Source: Mariniblastus sp. (GTDB lineage: Bacteria > Planctomycetota > Planctomycetia > Pirellulales > Pirellulaceae). Taken from it: DNA of 64,000 bases. The notes under the pieces are model-generated. The model ran no database searches. It saw only the letters and a program-made list of their open reading frames with translations, and was not told the origin of the DNA. Positions 48,131 to 56,593 of the stretch are shown piece after piece; position 1 is the stretch's first letter, and each line of letters starts with the position of its first letter. The position numbers were made by a program, and so were the translations under genes. The stretch is from NCBI GenBank assembly GCA_022447605.1, contig JAKVBG010000007.1, positions 1 through 64,000 on the forward strand, in the 5' to 3' direction.

Positions 48131-48967
48131 TCAATGGATAATTTCATCCCAGTCGACCTCGTCATTGTGGGAATGGGTAAACCCCATCGCCCGCTCCTGC
48201 TTGACGGTCTCCTCGTCGCGAAATGCCATCACGTATGTCTTGCGCCATTGGCCGGACAGGTTGCCACCTGAGCCGTGAACAATTCGTTCATCATGGATCG
48301 TGACGGCACCCCGCTTGACTGGCAGATAAATGAGCGTGTCGGTCGGCTTGGATGCAATCACGAGCGTGTGGGACTCGTCTCGACCGTCATCTTTGGGCTG
48401 GTGTTTTCTGAGTTCCGGCTCCCGGTTGGTTCCCGGGCAGACTTGCAGGCAGCCATTTTCCAGATCGGAATCACTCAAAGCGAGCGAAAACGTGGCCGTC
48501 CATGTGTTTTCCGTCTTGGGCCAGTAGCCAAGATCCTGATGCATGGCGAATTCGGCATTCTCTTTTTGTGGTTTCTTGGCCAGGAACTGTTCATAATCCA
48601 TGACGGCTGTACCACGGTACAGTTGATCGGCCACGCTTTGGGCCAACTGGAAAAAGATGTTGTTGACCAGTTCGGGCCGATACTTGCTGGGTAGCATCGC
48701 ATTGACCAATCGAAATTCTTCGACCGGTGTGCCGTACGGCTGGCTCATGTCACAGAAATCCTTTTCCATGCCGGGTTCTTTGCCCTGTACGAAGTGTTCG
48801 AACCAGGGATCGAGGGTGGCCATTTCCGGCTCGGTCAGGAAATGGTTCAGGCTCAGGTACCCTTCACGAGCAAATTGCTCGACTTCCTGGGGGGTGACCC
48901 TATACCGATTTTGGTCGCGTCGGTGTGCGCCGGAATCATCGTTTACGGATCTTTGTGGGGTATTCAT
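48131..48967 (-). CDS. Phytanoyl-CoA dioxygenase (PhyH) family protein
   Basis: This 278-aa Fe(II)/2-oxoglutarate-dependent oxygenase has the iron-binding His and Asp in FAMHQDLGYW and the distal His in ERIVHGSGGNLSGQ, with an Arg after it (RKTYVMAFRDEE) that could bind 2-oxoglutarate. QVCPGTNREPEL supports the double-stranded beta-helix. The N-terminal 25 residues before VTPQEVEQFAREGYL are unconserved, so ATG 48967 is preferred to 49045. Such enzymes hydroxylate lipids, amino acids or secondary metabolites; the substrate is unknown. It may share a transcript with the PilZ gene. Confidence 0.87.
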   Translation of the reverse strand: MNTPQRSVNDDSGAHRRDQNRYRVTPQEVEQFAREGYLSLNHFLTEPEMATLDPWFEHFVQGKEPGMEKDFCDMSQPYGTPVEEFRLVNAMLPSKYRPELVNNIFFQLAQSVADQLYRGTAVMDYEQFLAKKPQKENAEFAMHQDLGYWPKTENTWTATFSLALSDSDLENGCLQVCPGTNREPELRKHQPKDDGRDESHTLVIASKPTDTLIYLPVKRGAVTIHDERIVHGSGGNLSGQWRKTYVMAFRDEETVKQERAMGFTHSHNDEVDWDEIIH

Positions 48968-49060
48968 GCCAATGGGTTTCGCGAGTTGTTCGGTAGACAG
49001 ATCGTTCGGCACCTCCCGCCTGAGCGGCAGGCCAACTCCATACAAGTTGCCTGGAACCGT

Positions 49061-49090
49061 TTTTCAGCAGTCGATGCTGCCTAATATAAT
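49061..49090 (+). promoter_or_regulatory. Candidate promoter for a short ORF
   Basis: A perfect TATAAT at 49085-49090 follows TTTTCA at 49061-49066 with an 18-bp spacer. It lies 41 bp before the GTG of the 47-codon frame and points away from the PhyH gene. Confidence 0.3.
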
Positions 49091-49131
49091 TTGCAGCTTC
49101 CCGACAGCCTAGCAGCTTTCGGTCTCTTTTT

Positions 49132-49275
49132 GTGATTCTCCAACGCCGTTGGCTAACGCCGCGTACCGACAGAATTTACTGGTATTTCCGTTCTTGTGCG
49201 GAAGGTCGGTTGCTGGCCCATGTCGAGCCAGCCCGTGTCGTGAAAGAGCTTTTGGCCGAGCTCAGTATTCAGTAA
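49132..49275 (+). CDS. Possible 47-aa protein
   Basis: This short open frame starts with GTG and gives a sequence with protein-like composition: hydrophobic and aromatic residues (RIYWYFRSC) in the middle and an amphipathic helix-like end (HVEPARVVKELLAELSIQ). It has a candidate promoter upstream but no ribosome binding site. It sits in the gap between the PhyH gene and the tRNA, and overlaps neither. It is too short to classify. Conservation in related genomes would be needed to accept it. Confidence 0.35.
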   Translation: MILQRRWLTPRTDRIYWYFRSCAEGRLLAHVEPARVVKELLAELSIQ

Positions 49276-49312
49276 AGAAAAGGGAGTGAAACCCGATGAG
49301 CACCATCGAAAG

Positions 49313-49386
49313 CACCCCGGGCAGGATTCGAACCTGCGACCTACTGATTAGAAGTCAGTTGCTCTATCCAGCTGAGCTACCGGGGC
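49313..49386 (-). tRNA. tRNA-Arg (anticodon UCU)
   Basis: The minus strand folds into a complete 74-nt cloverleaf: acceptor GCCCCGG with CCGGGGT, D stem GCTC/GAGC, anticodon stem ACTGA/TCAGT with loop CTTCTAA (anticodon TCT), a 5-nt variable loop and T arm GCAGG-TTCGAAT-CCTGC. The discriminator is G. The CCA end is not encoded. The acceptor closes with a G-T wobble pair at its first position. Confidence 0.95.
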
Positions 49387-49705
49387 AATTGATATAGGAA
49401 AGCATGTCTTATCTGGCAGCGTCGTGATAATCACCTTACAGCATCTTAACACAAAAAGGCGAATGAGTGCATCTTCTCGTTTTGCTCCTGTATGAGAATG
49501 CTCTTGAGGATCTGTAAGAATAAAAGGGCCAACTTGTGGTTCGGACTGCTATGCTGAAGAGAAGCTCAGGTAGCGGCCCTGTTGCCGATAAGATGTCTAT
49601 GTGTTCTGTTTAAAATGAAACGCCGGCCTTTGGCAGTAGGCAATGCTGAACAAGCGAATGCCTGATGATGATCGGTATCGAACTGGTTTTAAGGATGACA
49701 ACTTG
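49387..49705. other. Intergenic region between tRNA-Arg and the sulfatase gene
   Basis: This 319-bp stretch separates divergently read genes. The frame of the sulfatase stays open to an ATG at 49643, but the signal peptide argues for a later start. I find no repeat, RNA gene or convincing -35/-10 pair. Confidence 0.4.
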
Positions 49706-51640
49706 ATGAATTCAATCCATTGCAAAACAAGTCGTTTGAATGCCTTCGTTCGTCGGGTAATAGTCACCTGGTTGGCGATTCTTTGCCTGTCTGCTCCCCT
49801 GCTGGCTCAGCAGAGCTCGCCGGATCGTCCGAATATCCTCTGGCTGTCGACCGAAGATATTGGTCCCCAGTTAGGATGCTACGGGGATCCTGTTGCCCGG
49901 ACGCCCAACCTCGATCGGCTGGCCGGTCGGGGGATGGTGTTTGACTTTGCCTGGTCCAATTACCCCGTCTGTGCACCGGCCCGCACCACGATTGTCACCG
50001 GCATGTACGCGGTCGCCAACGGTGCCGGCCATATGCGGTGTAATCGCCCACTTCCCGAGGGAGTGGCCATGTTTCCCCAACTGCTGCAACAGGCGGGCTA
50101 CGTCTGTACGAACCAGAAAAAAGAAGATTATAACCACCCCAAACCGGGCAAAGTCTGGGACAAACCGGGCAAGCAATCGCCTTTTGGCAACTCGGTGCAA
50201 GCGGGGAGTCAGGGCAAAGCAAAGAAGGCTCCTTTTTTTGCCGTGATCAATCACACTGGCACCCATGAGAGCAGAATTCGCAAACGTCCGCATCAGGCCG
50301 TGACGGATCCGGCGTTGGTGCAACTGGCCTCTTACTGGCCGGACCGTCCTGAAGTGCGGGAGGACTGGGCGCAGTATTACGATAACATCGCCACGATGGA
50401 CCAGTGGGTTGGCCGGCAGCTCGCCCAACTGGAACAGTCCGGTGAAGCCGACAATACCATCATTGTGTTTTTTGGTGATCATGGATCGGGGATGCCGCGG
50501 CACAAACGGTACGCCGGCGACTCCGGAATGCGAGTGCCGATGATCGTCTATTTCCCAGAGAGATACCGCCACCTGGCCCCGACCGGATATGCGCCCGGCC
50601 AACATTCCAAGCAGTTGGTTGGCTTTATCGACCTGGCCCCGACCACACTCAGCCTGGCGGGTATCCAGCCCCCCGAATACATGCAGGGTGGTGCCTTTGC
50701 CGGCGTTTACCCCCAGCCGCCGGCCAAGTTCCTGTACGGTTTCCGTGAGCGGATGGACGAGCGCCCCGACCTTTCCCGGTCCTTGCGGGATGAGCGTTAT
50801 CTTTACGTCCGGAACTACATGCCTCATTTGCCAGCTGGCCAACATGTTGATTATCAAATGCAGACCCCCACCACACGGCTTTGGCGTGAGATGTATGACG
50901 CTGGTCAACTCAATGCGATTCAATGTCAATTCTGGGAAGCCCGTTCGGCGGAAGAATTTTACGATTTAGAGAAAGACCCGGACGAGACGGTCAACCTGAT
51001 CGACGACCCGAGCTACCAGTCAGAGATTGAGCGTTTCCGAGAGGCCCATCGCCGCAAGACGATGGAAATACGTGACCCGGGCTTCATCCCCGAATCGATG
51101 TTGCAGCAGATTGCTCATCAGCCGGGTCAGGTTGCCGGCTTTTGCGCCGATCCCCAGCGTTATCCGATCGAGCAGGTTTTTGAGATGGCCAACCTGGCCG
51201 CTCAAACCGAGGGCCCCATCCCCTCGGCCCTGAGAGACTGCCTGCACGCAGACAATCCGGTGTTGCGATACTGGCTGGCAATGGCCTTCCTGGCGCGGGG
51301 AGCGGACGCCTGCCGAAACTACCCGGTCTTACTGGTGCAACTCCGGCACGATCCGAATATCAATGTGGCCATAACGGCTGCCGAGGCATTGGCGCTCTAC
51401 GGGACGGGTGATCGTCGGCAAAAGGCGATTGATTTCCTGGTCCAGCACTCGAATATCGACGAGGCCGGTTTTTACGTTGCCGTGACGGCCCTCAACGGAC
51501 TCGATCGACTGCCTGAGGATGTCGCTTTGCCGCTCGCCAAGATCGAGAAGTTTCCGCGGAAAACCGACCAGATTCAGCGGGGCGGGGATTACGTACAGCG
51601 ACTGATCGAGCGTGTGGGCAACCGGGCTGGCAGCCAGTAA
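49706..51640 (+). CDS. Secreted Cys-type sulfatase with HEAT-like C-terminus
   Basis: This 644-aa enzyme begins with a signal peptide (hydrophobic VIVTWLAILCLSAPLLAQ, cleavage-like after AQ). The alkaline-phosphatase-like core opens with RPNILWLSTEDIGPQLGCYG. The active-site motif is Cys89-Ala-Pro-Ala-Arg in PVCAPARTT; this Cys is converted to formylglycine by the family's maturase. A later FFGDHGSGMPRHKRY carries metal-binding residues. The first third resembles N-sulfoglucosamine sulfohydrolases. From about residue 500 the sequence turns into repeated helices like HEAT repeats. ATG 49706 is chosen, with AAGGATG upstream; the frame is open to 49643. It probably desulfates environmental polysaccharides. 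Confidence 0.9.
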   Translation: MNSIHCKTSRLNAFVRRVIVTWLAILCLSAPLLAQQSSPDRPNILWLSTEDIGPQLGCYGDPVARTPNLDRLAGRGMVFDFAWSNYPVCAPARTTIVTGMYAVANGAGHMRCNRPLPEGVAMFPQLLQQAGYVCTNQKKEDYNHPKPGKVWDKPGKQSPFGNSVQAGSQGKAKKAPFFAVINHTGTHESRIRKRPHQAVTDPALVQLASYWPDRPEVREDWAQYYDNIATMDQWVGRQLAQLEQSGEADNTIIVFFGDHGSGMPRHKRYAGDSGMRVPMIVYFPERYRHLAPTGYAPGQHSKQLVGFIDLAPTTLSLAGIQPPEYMQGGAFAGVYPQPPAKFLYGFRERMDERPDLSRSLRDERYLYVRNYMPHLPAGQHVDYQMQTPTTRLWREMYDAGQLNAIQCQFWEARSAEEFYDLEKDPDETVNLIDDPSYQSEIERFREAHRRKTMEIRDPGFIPESMLQQIAHQPGQVAGFCADPQRYPIEQVFEMANLAAQTEGPIPSALRDCLHADNPVLRYWLAMAFLARGADACRNYPVLLVQLRHDPNINVAITAAEALALYGTGDRRQKAIDFLVQHSNIDEAGFYVAVTALNGLDRLPEDVALPLAKIEKFPRKTDQIQRGGDYVQRLIERVGNRAGSQ

Positions 51641-51702
51641 ACGGGAAACGGCCCAGCTTGGCGAAATGAAGTGTGGCGATAGTTGGCAAACGGATGGGCC
51701 GA

Positions 51703-51708
51703 TATAAT
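51703..51708 (+). promoter_or_regulatory. Perfect -10 element just before recG
   Basis: TATAAT lies only 6 bp before ATG 51715. TTGGCA at 51683-51688 is a possible -35 with a short 14-bp spacer. Transcription 6-7 nt after the -10 would begin at the ATG itself. Confidence 0.35.
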
Positions 51709-51714
51709 GGCATC

Positions 51715-53799
51715 ATGTCCACGAACGATGATGATCGAATCAAGCTGACTCAGGCGGTTCAATATGTGAAAGGGGTCGGTCCCCAGCGCGCTGAGTTGCT
51801 CGGCAAACTCGGGATCAAGACAGCAGCCGACCTGTTGTTTTTTTTCCCCCGTCGCTACCAGGATTTTACCGAGCAATGCAATGTCGTGGACCTGCCATCG
51901 GACGAGCCGGTCAGCATTGTCGGAACGGTCTATGATGTGGCCTTGTCCAATCATGGGAATCGACATGTTCTGAATGTCCTGATTGAACAGCCGGATGGTG
52001 CTTTGTTGCGCGGGGTCTGGTTCAACCAACGGTACATGGCCAACAAATTTGAGGCGGGACAGAAGGTCCAGTTTCGTGGTAAAGCGGCTGAGCGGAGTGG
52101 CTACTGGCAAATCACCCATCCCACAGTGATCTGGATCGATGATGCCGAACCGATTCCTGTCGGCCATTGGCCGGTGTACTCGCTGACCGACGGGATCAAC
52201 CAGCACCAGATGCGAAAAATTGTGGCATCAGCTGTAACCGACTATGCCGATTTGGTGACCGAGTCTTTTCCGGATACCCTGCGAAAGGCTTTTCAGATCT
52301 GTGATATCCAGTCTGCTATCCACTGGATCCACCAACCTTGTGACCTGGAACAATATGAGCAGGCGCGAGAGCGTCTGGTCTTCCAGGAACTGTTGATCCT
52401 GCAATTGGCCCTCGCCATGCGGCGGCACCGGGTACAGGCCCGATCGGTGGCGCCTCCGCTGGAGTTGAGTCCCAAGATCCGGGCGCGGATCCTGAGCCGC
52501 TTGCCGTTTGAGCTTTCCGAATCCCAGCAACAGGTCTTCGCTGACATTTCTGCCGACATGAATCGTCCGTTTCCGATGAACCGATTATTGCACGGTGAGG
52601 TTGGCAGCGGCAAAACGATGGTTGCCATCTGTGCCATGATGTTGTCGGTTGCCGCGGGACATCAGGCCGCCTTGATGGCGCCAACTGAAATTCTGGCGCA
52701 ACAACACTTTCAGACACTCAGCCGTTTGTTGAAAAACAGCCGTGTCCGCTTGGCCCTGTGTACCGGCAGCCAGAAAGCAGCCGAGCGAAGAATGACCAAC
52801 GAGCAGGTAGCCGACGGCCAAATCGATATCGTCATTGGGACCACGGCGATTGTTCAATCCTCCCTCCAATTCAAGCAGCTCGGATTGGTTGTGATCGATG
52901 AGCAGCACAAGTTTGGTGTGCGTCAAAGGGCCCGCCTGAAACAGTCTGGTTTTGATCCGCACTACCTGGTGATGACGGCCACGCCGATTCCCAGGTCGAT
53001 CTCGATGACCTTGTTTGGCGACCTTGACGTTTCGGTGTTGGAGCGTCATCAGTCCGCGGTGAGTCATACCAATACATACCTGGGAACCGAAGAGAGCCGG
53101 GAAAAATGGTGGCAGTTTTTTACCGAGAAACTCCAGCAGGGAAGGCAGGGATTCGTTGTGGCCCCGCTGGTGCGAGGTAGCGATGATACCGATGTGAATA
53201 GCGCGGAGAAATTATATGAATCCCTGGTTCATGGTCCGCTGGAGTCGTTTCGGGTCGGTCTGATCCACGGGCAGCAAACCGCTTTGGAAAAACAGTCGAC
53301 GATGGAGCAATTCGCTACAGGAAAATTGCAGGTCCTGGTTGCCACCGGCGTGATCGAAGTCGGCATCGATGTGCCCAACGCAACCGTGATGACGATTGAA
53401 TCAGCCGAGCGGTTTGGGCTTTCCCAACTCCACCAATTGCGTGGGCGGGTGGGCCGCGGTCAGCACCCGGGATTCGTTTGTGTTTTTGCCACGAGTCAGG
53501 ATCCAACCGAGATTGAACGCCTGACCGAGTTCTCAGAGATTGACAACGGGTTTGATCTATCTGAAGCGGACTTGCGGATTCGCGGTCCAGGAAATCTTTT
53601 CAGTACCGAGCAGACCGGTTTCCCGCCGTTGATGATTGCCAATTTGATTCGGGATGAGGACGTGTTGCGGCAAACCCAGGAATTGGCCCGGGGTATGATT
53701 GCCGAAGACCCGGACCTGGCGGACCCTGCCCTGTCCCGCTTGCGTCAACTCGTTCTGTTGCGCTATGGCCAGGCGCTGGAGATCAGCGATGTGGGTTGA
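51715..53799 (+). CDS. recG: ATP-dependent DNA helicase RecG
   Basis: This 694-aa helicase remodels branched DNA and stalled forks. The N-terminal wedge region includes VKGVGPQRAELLGKLGIKT (HhH-like), and an OB-fold domain follows. The helicase core has Walker A LLHGEVGSGKTMVAI near residue 297, the Walker B-type motif VVIDEQHKFGVRQRA, MTATPIPRSISMTL and the C-terminal motif HQLRGRVGRGQHPGFV. Both the length and the motif order match RecG. ATG 51715 is chosen; the frame is open to 51673, which overlaps a -10-like TATAAT. It is 74 bp after the sulfatase gene. Confidence 0.97.
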   Translation: MSTNDDDRIKLTQAVQYVKGVGPQRAELLGKLGIKTAADLLFFFPRRYQDFTEQCNVVDLPSDEPVSIVGTVYDVALSNHGNRHVLNVLIEQPDGALLRGVWFNQRYMANKFEAGQKVQFRGKAAERSGYWQITHPTVIWIDDAEPIPVGHWPVYSLTDGINQHQMRKIVASAVTDYADLVTESFPDTLRKAFQICDIQSAIHWIHQPCDLEQYEQARERLVFQELLILQLALAMRRHRVQARSVAPPLELSPKIRARILSRLPFELSESQQQVFADISADMNRPFPMNRLLHGEVGSGKTMVAICAMMLSVAAGHQAALMAPTEILAQQHFQTLSRLLKNSRVRLALCTGSQKAAERRMTNEQVADGQIDIVIGTTAIVQSSLQFKQLGLVVIDEQHKFGVRQRARLKQSGFDPHYLVMTATPIPRSISMTLFGDLDVSVLERHQSAVSHTNTYLGTEESREKWWQFFTEKLQQGRQGFVVAPLVRGSDDTDVNSAEKLYESLVHGPLESFRVGLIHGQQTALEKQSTMEQFATGKLQVLVATGVIEVGIDVPNATVMTIESAERFGLSQLHQLRGRVGRGQHPGFVCVFATSQDPTEIERLTEFSEIDNGFDLSEADLRIRGPGNLFSTEQTGFPPLMIANLIRDEDVLRQTQELARGMIAEDPDLADPALSRLRQLVLLRYGQALEISDVG

Positions 53800-53904
53800 T
53801 GCACCTTGGATGCGAGCCGATTTCCAGCGGCAACCACCCTCTCCTGTTGGGGCCCTGTGGCATTGGGGCTTCGAACATGTGACCGAGGGCAGACGCGCGC
53901 GGCC

Positions 53905-54753
53905 ATGATCTACCTGTTGCTCAATATCGTTTTCGGCTCCCTGTTCGTGTTGTGTATCAAGTGGATCCAAGTCCGGAAGCAGGAGGACATCGTCACGATT
54001 GGCATGATCAACTACATTGCCGGGGCGCTGGCAATCCTGCCTGAGTTCATGCAATCACGCCCGGCTGTGGTGACGGCCGAGGCCATGGTAACGGGGGGGG
54101 CGATGGGTGCCTGTTACTTTGTGGCGTTCTTCTTTGTGGTTTATGCCATCAAGTGGGTGGGGGTGGCCAGTTCGACGGTGATTGGTGTACTTTCCATTCT
54201 CTGCCCGATCCTGGTCGGGATTTTTGTCTGGCATGAAAATCCGAACCGGCTGCAAATGCTGGGGGTCGGCTTGGCTCTCATGTCGCTTACTCTGATTGGC
54301 AGCTCCACTGACAGCAAAAAGCCGGCGGTTCGCAAGTGGTTTGTGCCGCTGATTCTGGTCGGTTTTTTCGTGCTGGCAGGTGCCAGTCGATTAGCCCAGG
54401 AGGCGTTTCGCCACGTCTGCCATGCCGATGAGCGGCCCGTCTTTCTGTTCACCGGTTTTTGCCTGGCGGCGATCCCTTCGGTCCTGGTACTTGTCCTGCG
54501 ACAAAAGCGGGTTGCCTGGCGAGAGTGTCTGATCGGGGTCCTGTTGGGGACAGCCAACATCCTGCAAACTCATTTCATCTTGAAAGCACTCAAAGAGTTT
54601 GAAGGTTACATCGTTTTTCCCGTGGTCAGCGCTGGCGGCTTGATTTTCACGACACTCGTTGCGACCTGGTTTTTGGGGGAACGATTGACAGGCCGGACCT
54701 ATATCGGAATAGTTTTTGCTACGGTTGCCCTTCTCCTGCTAAATTGGAAATAA
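53905..54753 (+). CDS. DMT superfamily (EamA-type) transporter
   Basis: This 282-aa membrane protein has about ten hydrophobic helices in two repeats, the first starting MIYLLLNIVFGSLFVLCIKW and the second around LILVGFFVLAGASRLAQEAF. The end of the second repeat, VSAGGLIFTTLVATWFLGER, is a typical EamA segment. It probably exports a metabolite or drug-like compound, but no substrate can be inferred. ATG 53905 is preferred to 53806, because the extension is polar and lacks family similarity. It is 105 bp downstream of recG. Confidence 0.85.
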   Translation: MIYLLLNIVFGSLFVLCIKWIQVRKQEDIVTIGMINYIAGALAILPEFMQSRPAVVTAEAMVTGGAMGACYFVAFFFVVYAIKWVGVASSTVIGVLSILCPILVGIFVWHENPNRLQMLGVGLALMSLTLIGSSTDSKKPAVRKWFVPLILVGFFVLAGASRLAQEAFRHVCHADERPVFLFTGFCLAAIPSVLVLVLRQKRVAWRECLIGVLLGTANILQTHFILKALKEFEGYIVFPVVSAGGLIFTTLVATWFLGERLTGRTYIGIVFATVALLLLNWK

Positions 54754-54781
54754 GCGGGCCGCCACTGAACGGTTGCTTTCA

Positions 54782-54799
54782 GAGGGATGCCTTTCCCTC
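54782..54799. terminator. Hairpin between convergent genes
   Basis: GAGGGA and TCCCTC form a 6-bp stem around TGCCTT. It lies 29 bp after the DMT transporter stop and could terminate that transcript, though no long T-run follows. Confidence 0.35.
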
Positions 54800-54860
54800 A
54801 ACCGCCTTCCCGAGAATCACTCCCGGGTGCGGATCGAAACGATGAACAGGCGACTCGCGC

Positions 54861-54876
54861 AGCGGAATGATCCGCT
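54861..54876. terminator. Hairpin downstream of the secreted esterase gene
   Basis: AGCGGA and TCCGCT form a perfect 6-bp stem with a 4-nt loop, 22 bp past the stop of the convergent hydrolase gene. It lacks a clear T-run on either strand. Confidence 0.35.
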
Positions 54877-54898
54877 CCACCCGGTTTTTCGCCGTGAC

Positions 54899-55654
54899 TT
54901 AATTCTCACGTTTCTGTTGCAATAACCACTTATAGATTTCCGGGTTTGCGTAGGTTTGTGACCAGCTGTTATGACGGACCCCGGGATAAATGGTCATCTT
55001 GGCTTTCTTGCCACCTTTCTCCTTGATGGCTTTCACCATCGCTGTGGTTTCCGTGACGGGAACCACGCGATCGGCATCCCCGTGGAAGGCCCAGATGGGA
55101 ACGTCGACCAAGGTGCCGGCTGTTTTAGGCTTGCCGCCTCCGCAAATCGGTATCACGGCGGCAAACTGGTTTGGCATCCTCGCGGCCAGTGCCCATGATC
55201 CGCGCCCCCCCATGCTCAAGCCGGTCAGGTAGACCCGGCTCGGGTCGACATTCAGCGAGTCAATCGAGTGTTTTACCAGTTCCTCGAGAGGTCCCATCTG
55301 CCAACTGTGAACTTGGTCGGTCAATTGGGGAGAGACGACCACAAAAGGGAAGTCAGGCTGGCTGATAACTCGCTTCGGTGGCCCCCACAGCTTGACCTTC
55401 GCCAGGTCGTTGCCCCGTTCCCCGTGACCATGAAGGAAAATCATCAATGGCCATTTTGTTTTGGCGTCAGCCGGTTCATACCCGGCCGGAAGAAATAACC
55501 AGTAGTGCAGTTTTCCGTCAGAATTAGCCAACTCGAGGGATTGTGGGCTCTGATTCGCTTCTGTTTCTTGGCCATCCGTTTGTGCCATCCCCGGTGTCGT
55601 GGCCAGGCACAGCCCGATGAATAGAAAGAATCTGACATGAAAAGACTGCATCAT
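54899..55654 (-). CDS. Secreted alpha/beta hydrolase (esterase-like)
   Basis: This 251-aa protein begins with a signal peptide (FFLFIGLCLATTPGMAQ). The alpha/beta hydrolase core starts WPLMIFLHGHGERGNDL, an oxyanion-hole region. The nucleophile elbow is YLTGLSMGGRGSWALAA (Ser), the acid is probably in WAFHGDADRVVPV, and the His in YPGVRHNSWSQ. The arrangement fits carboxylesterase or prolyl-oligopeptidase-like enzymes that planctomycetes secrete. The substrate is not known. It starts at ATG 55654 and lies 48 bp downstream of yebC in the same direction. Confidence 0.86.
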   Translation of the reverse strand: MMQSFHVRFFLFIGLCLATTPGMAQTDGQETEANQSPQSLELANSDGKLHYWLFLPAGYEPADAKTKWPLMIFLHGHGERGNDLAKVKLWGPPKRVISQPDFPFVVVSPQLTDQVHSWQMGPLEELVKHSIDSLNVDPSRVYLTGLSMGGRGSWALAARMPNQFAAVIPICGGGKPKTAGTLVDVPIWAFHGDADRVVPVTETTAMVKAIKEKGGKKAKMTIYPGVRHNSWSQTYANPEIYKWLLQQKREN

Positions 55655-55702
55655 TTGAATCCCCCAGGAAAGTTGATGTTCGGAATGGGACCAGGCGATT
55701 TT

Positions 55703-56458
55703 CTACGATTCGTCAGCCAGCGCGGCCATCGCTTCATCGGAAATATTGAAGTTGGCTGAAACACTCTGTACGTCATCGTGGTCGTCCAGAGCTTCCATCA
55801 GTTTGAGCACTTGCCGGGCCATGTCAACATCGAGATCTACCGTGTTTTGCGGAATCCGGGTAACCTGTTTGGAAATGCACTCAATCCCGGCATCTTCCAG
55901 CGACTGGCTGACATCCGAATAGCTTTCGGGGCCACAGGTCACTTCGAAATTCTCACCCTGGACCGAGAAATCATCGGCGCCGGCTTCCAGGGAAATTTCC
56001 ATCAGCTGTTCTTCATCGACTGCTTCGTGGGAGATCAGGAACAGGCCCTTTCGATCAAACAGATAGGAGACGCATCCCGAGGCGCCGAGTTTCCCTCCTC
56101 CTTTTTCAAACAACTTTTTGACTTCGGGAGCCGTCCGGTTTCGATTGTCCGTCAGGATGTCGCACATCACCGCGACGCCATGGGGACCGTATCCCTCATA
56201 GACGATTTCTTCAAACGCAATCGAATCCAGTTCGCCGGCACCCTTCTTGATCGCCCGCTCGATGTTGTCTTTTGGCATACTGACCGAGCGAGCATCGGCC
56301 ACCAGGGTTCGCAAGCGGATGTTGGTGTCAAGGTCGCTCCCGCCAGTCTTGGCAGCCACCATGATCGCCTTGCTGATTTTGCTCCACTCCTTGGCGCGCT
56401 TGGCATCGGTAGCCGCCTTCTTGTGTTTGATGTTTGCCCATTTACTGTGACCAGCCAT
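55703..56458 (-). CDS. yebC: YebC/PmpR family protein
   Basis: This 251-aa protein opens with MAGHSKWANIKHKKAATDAK, the signature of the YebC/PmpR/TACO1 family. Further family blocks are GGSDLDTNIRLRTLVADARS, MPKDNIERAIKKGAGE and YEGYGPHGVAVMCDILTDNR. Members were described as transcriptional regulators, and TACO1 and recent YebC work points to translation of polyproline tracts. The gene lies near infB, rbfA and nusA, in keeping with a translation role. Length is standard. Confidence 0.95.
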   Translation of the reverse strand: MAGHSKWANIKHKKAATDAKRAKEWSKISKAIMVAAKTGGSDLDTNIRLRTLVADARSVSMPKDNIERAIKKGAGELDSIAFEEIVYEGYGPHGVAVMCDILTDNRNRTAPEVKKLFEKGGGKLGASGCVSYLFDRKGLFLISHEAVDEEQLMEISLEAGADDFSVQGENFEVTCGPESYSDVSQSLEDAGIECISKQVTRIPQNTVDLDVDMARQVLKLMEALDDHDDVQSVSANFNISDEAMAALADES

Positions 56459-56593
56459 ACCGCCGTTCCACTAACCAAAGGGAAAAATAAATCGACGGGA
56501 AAACGAACGCCCATCGAGTTGAAGTGTTGATTCTTTATGACGCCCTGAAGCGAACAGGCAACACGGAGCCCCACATTCACAGTCAGGCCAGGA

